Positions 25,302-25,385 of a DNA stretch of 25,385 bases are shown one piece after another (the first letter of the stretch is position 1; the number at the start of each line of letters is the position of its first letter). The stretch lies in IMG/VR virus record IMGVR_UViG_3300009129_000082, positions 1 to 25,385 of that record; one strand, 5' to 3'. Origin of the DNA: a virus. A program made the position numbers and the translations under genes. A model generated the notes under the pieces. The model worked only from the letters and a program-made list of their open reading frames with translations, did no database searches and had not been told where the DNA came from.

Positions 25302-25321
25302 TTTTTCGATAGGATATATAC
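25302..25321 (+). promoter_or_regulatory. Promoter-like TTTTTC-N3-AGGATATATAC after uvsW
   Basis: TTTTTC (25302-25307) and AGGATATATAC (25311-25321) directly follow the uvsW stop. The arrangement copies that ahead of the SSB gene. It would drive whatever gene begins after 25330. Confidence 0.4.
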
Positions 25322-25355
25322 TTTACAAAAATAATATCCATTTGTGGTAAAGTAT
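25318..25355 (+). promoter_or_regulatory. Inverted repeat downstream of the uvsW-side promoter motif
   Basis: ATACTTTAC (25318-25326) is exactly complementary to GTAAAGTAT (25347-25355), with 20 bases between. An outer T-G wobble would extend it to ten base pairs in RNA. It overlaps the end of the promoter-like motif, so it could be an operator for a repressor or a leader hairpin. A possible gene start, ATG at 25366, follows but is cut off by the window end. Confidence 0.4.
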
Positions 25356-25365
25356 GTAAAATTAT

Positions 25366-25385
25366 ATGAAGAGTTCAATGCTGGT
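25366..25385 (+). CDS. Possible start of the next gene, 3'-truncated
   Basis: An ATG at 25366 opens a frame reading Met-Lys-Ser-Ser-Met-Leu to the window edge. It follows an AT-rich leader with a promoter-like motif and hairpin about 45 bases upstream. Too short to judge. Confidence 0.25.

Noticed and set aside
25141-25350. 69-codon + strand frame overlapping the end of uvsW
   Set aside because: Mostly inside uvsW in another frame; its downstream part is the AT-rich promoter and inverted-repeat region.
1-25385. Stop-codon reassignment, tRNA genes, introns and CRISPR arrays
   Set aside because: All main frames are intact with the standard code and end in TAA, TAG or TGA; no cloverleaf, split gene or regularly spaced repeat was seen by eye.

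Overview
The window looks like part of the genome of a T4-like tailed phage (myovirus), most likely one that infects a Bacteroidota host. The phage assignment rests on recognisable homologues of T4 replication and recombination proteins: a gp32-type single-stranded-DNA-binding protein, a gp61-type primase with a zinc finger and TOPRIM-like motifs, UvsY and UvsW. These sit beside a large tail/fibre block. The host inference is indirect. The DNA is AT-rich, start codons are preceded by A-rich stretches rather than Shine-Dalgarno sequences, and one protein resembles a DUF6808-type protein of Bacteroidota phages. All genes are on the + strand and most overlap or nearly touch. The standard genetic code fits throughout. 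I saw no tRNA, CRISPR array or insertion sequence.

Layout. (1) 1-18756 is a structural block: a 5'-truncated coiled-coil protein, a 1257-aa protein with an FN3-like domain, a giant 2272-aa protein, an 877-aa fibre with a collagen-like segment, a 216-aa glycine-rich fibre tip or knob candidate, a membrane-anchored coiled-coil protein, a 717-aa protein with a C-terminal coiled coil, and a 181-aa tail-tube-like protein. (2) 18769-20846 holds a glycine-zipper protein, a RuvC-like resolvase and a chain of five small genes that overlap one another (54, 98, 33, 53 and 114 codons). (3) 20847-20985 is the longest non-coding gap. It carries a promoter-like motif and a hairpin leader upstream of the gp32 homologue. 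(4) 20986-25301 is a replication/recombination cassette: gp32-like SSB, primase, a small lysine-rich protein, UvsY and UvsW. (5) 25302-25385 holds another copy of the promoter-like motif, an inverted repeat and possibly the start of a next gene.

How the genes may work together. The first block should build the tail, baseplate and receptor-binding fibres. In the T4 model the SSB coats single-stranded DNA, UvsY loads the recombinase onto it, UvsW remodels branched intermediates and the primase serves the lagging strand. The RuvC-like enzyme could resolve the branched concatemers that such recombination-driven replication leaves behind, the task done in T4 by endonuclease VII. The points most worth a second look are the hairpin leader of the gp32 homologue, the intergenic [AG]GATATATA-type motif, the giant tail protein, and the overlapping small-gene chain at the position where T4 encodes its late-transcription and helicase-loading factors.
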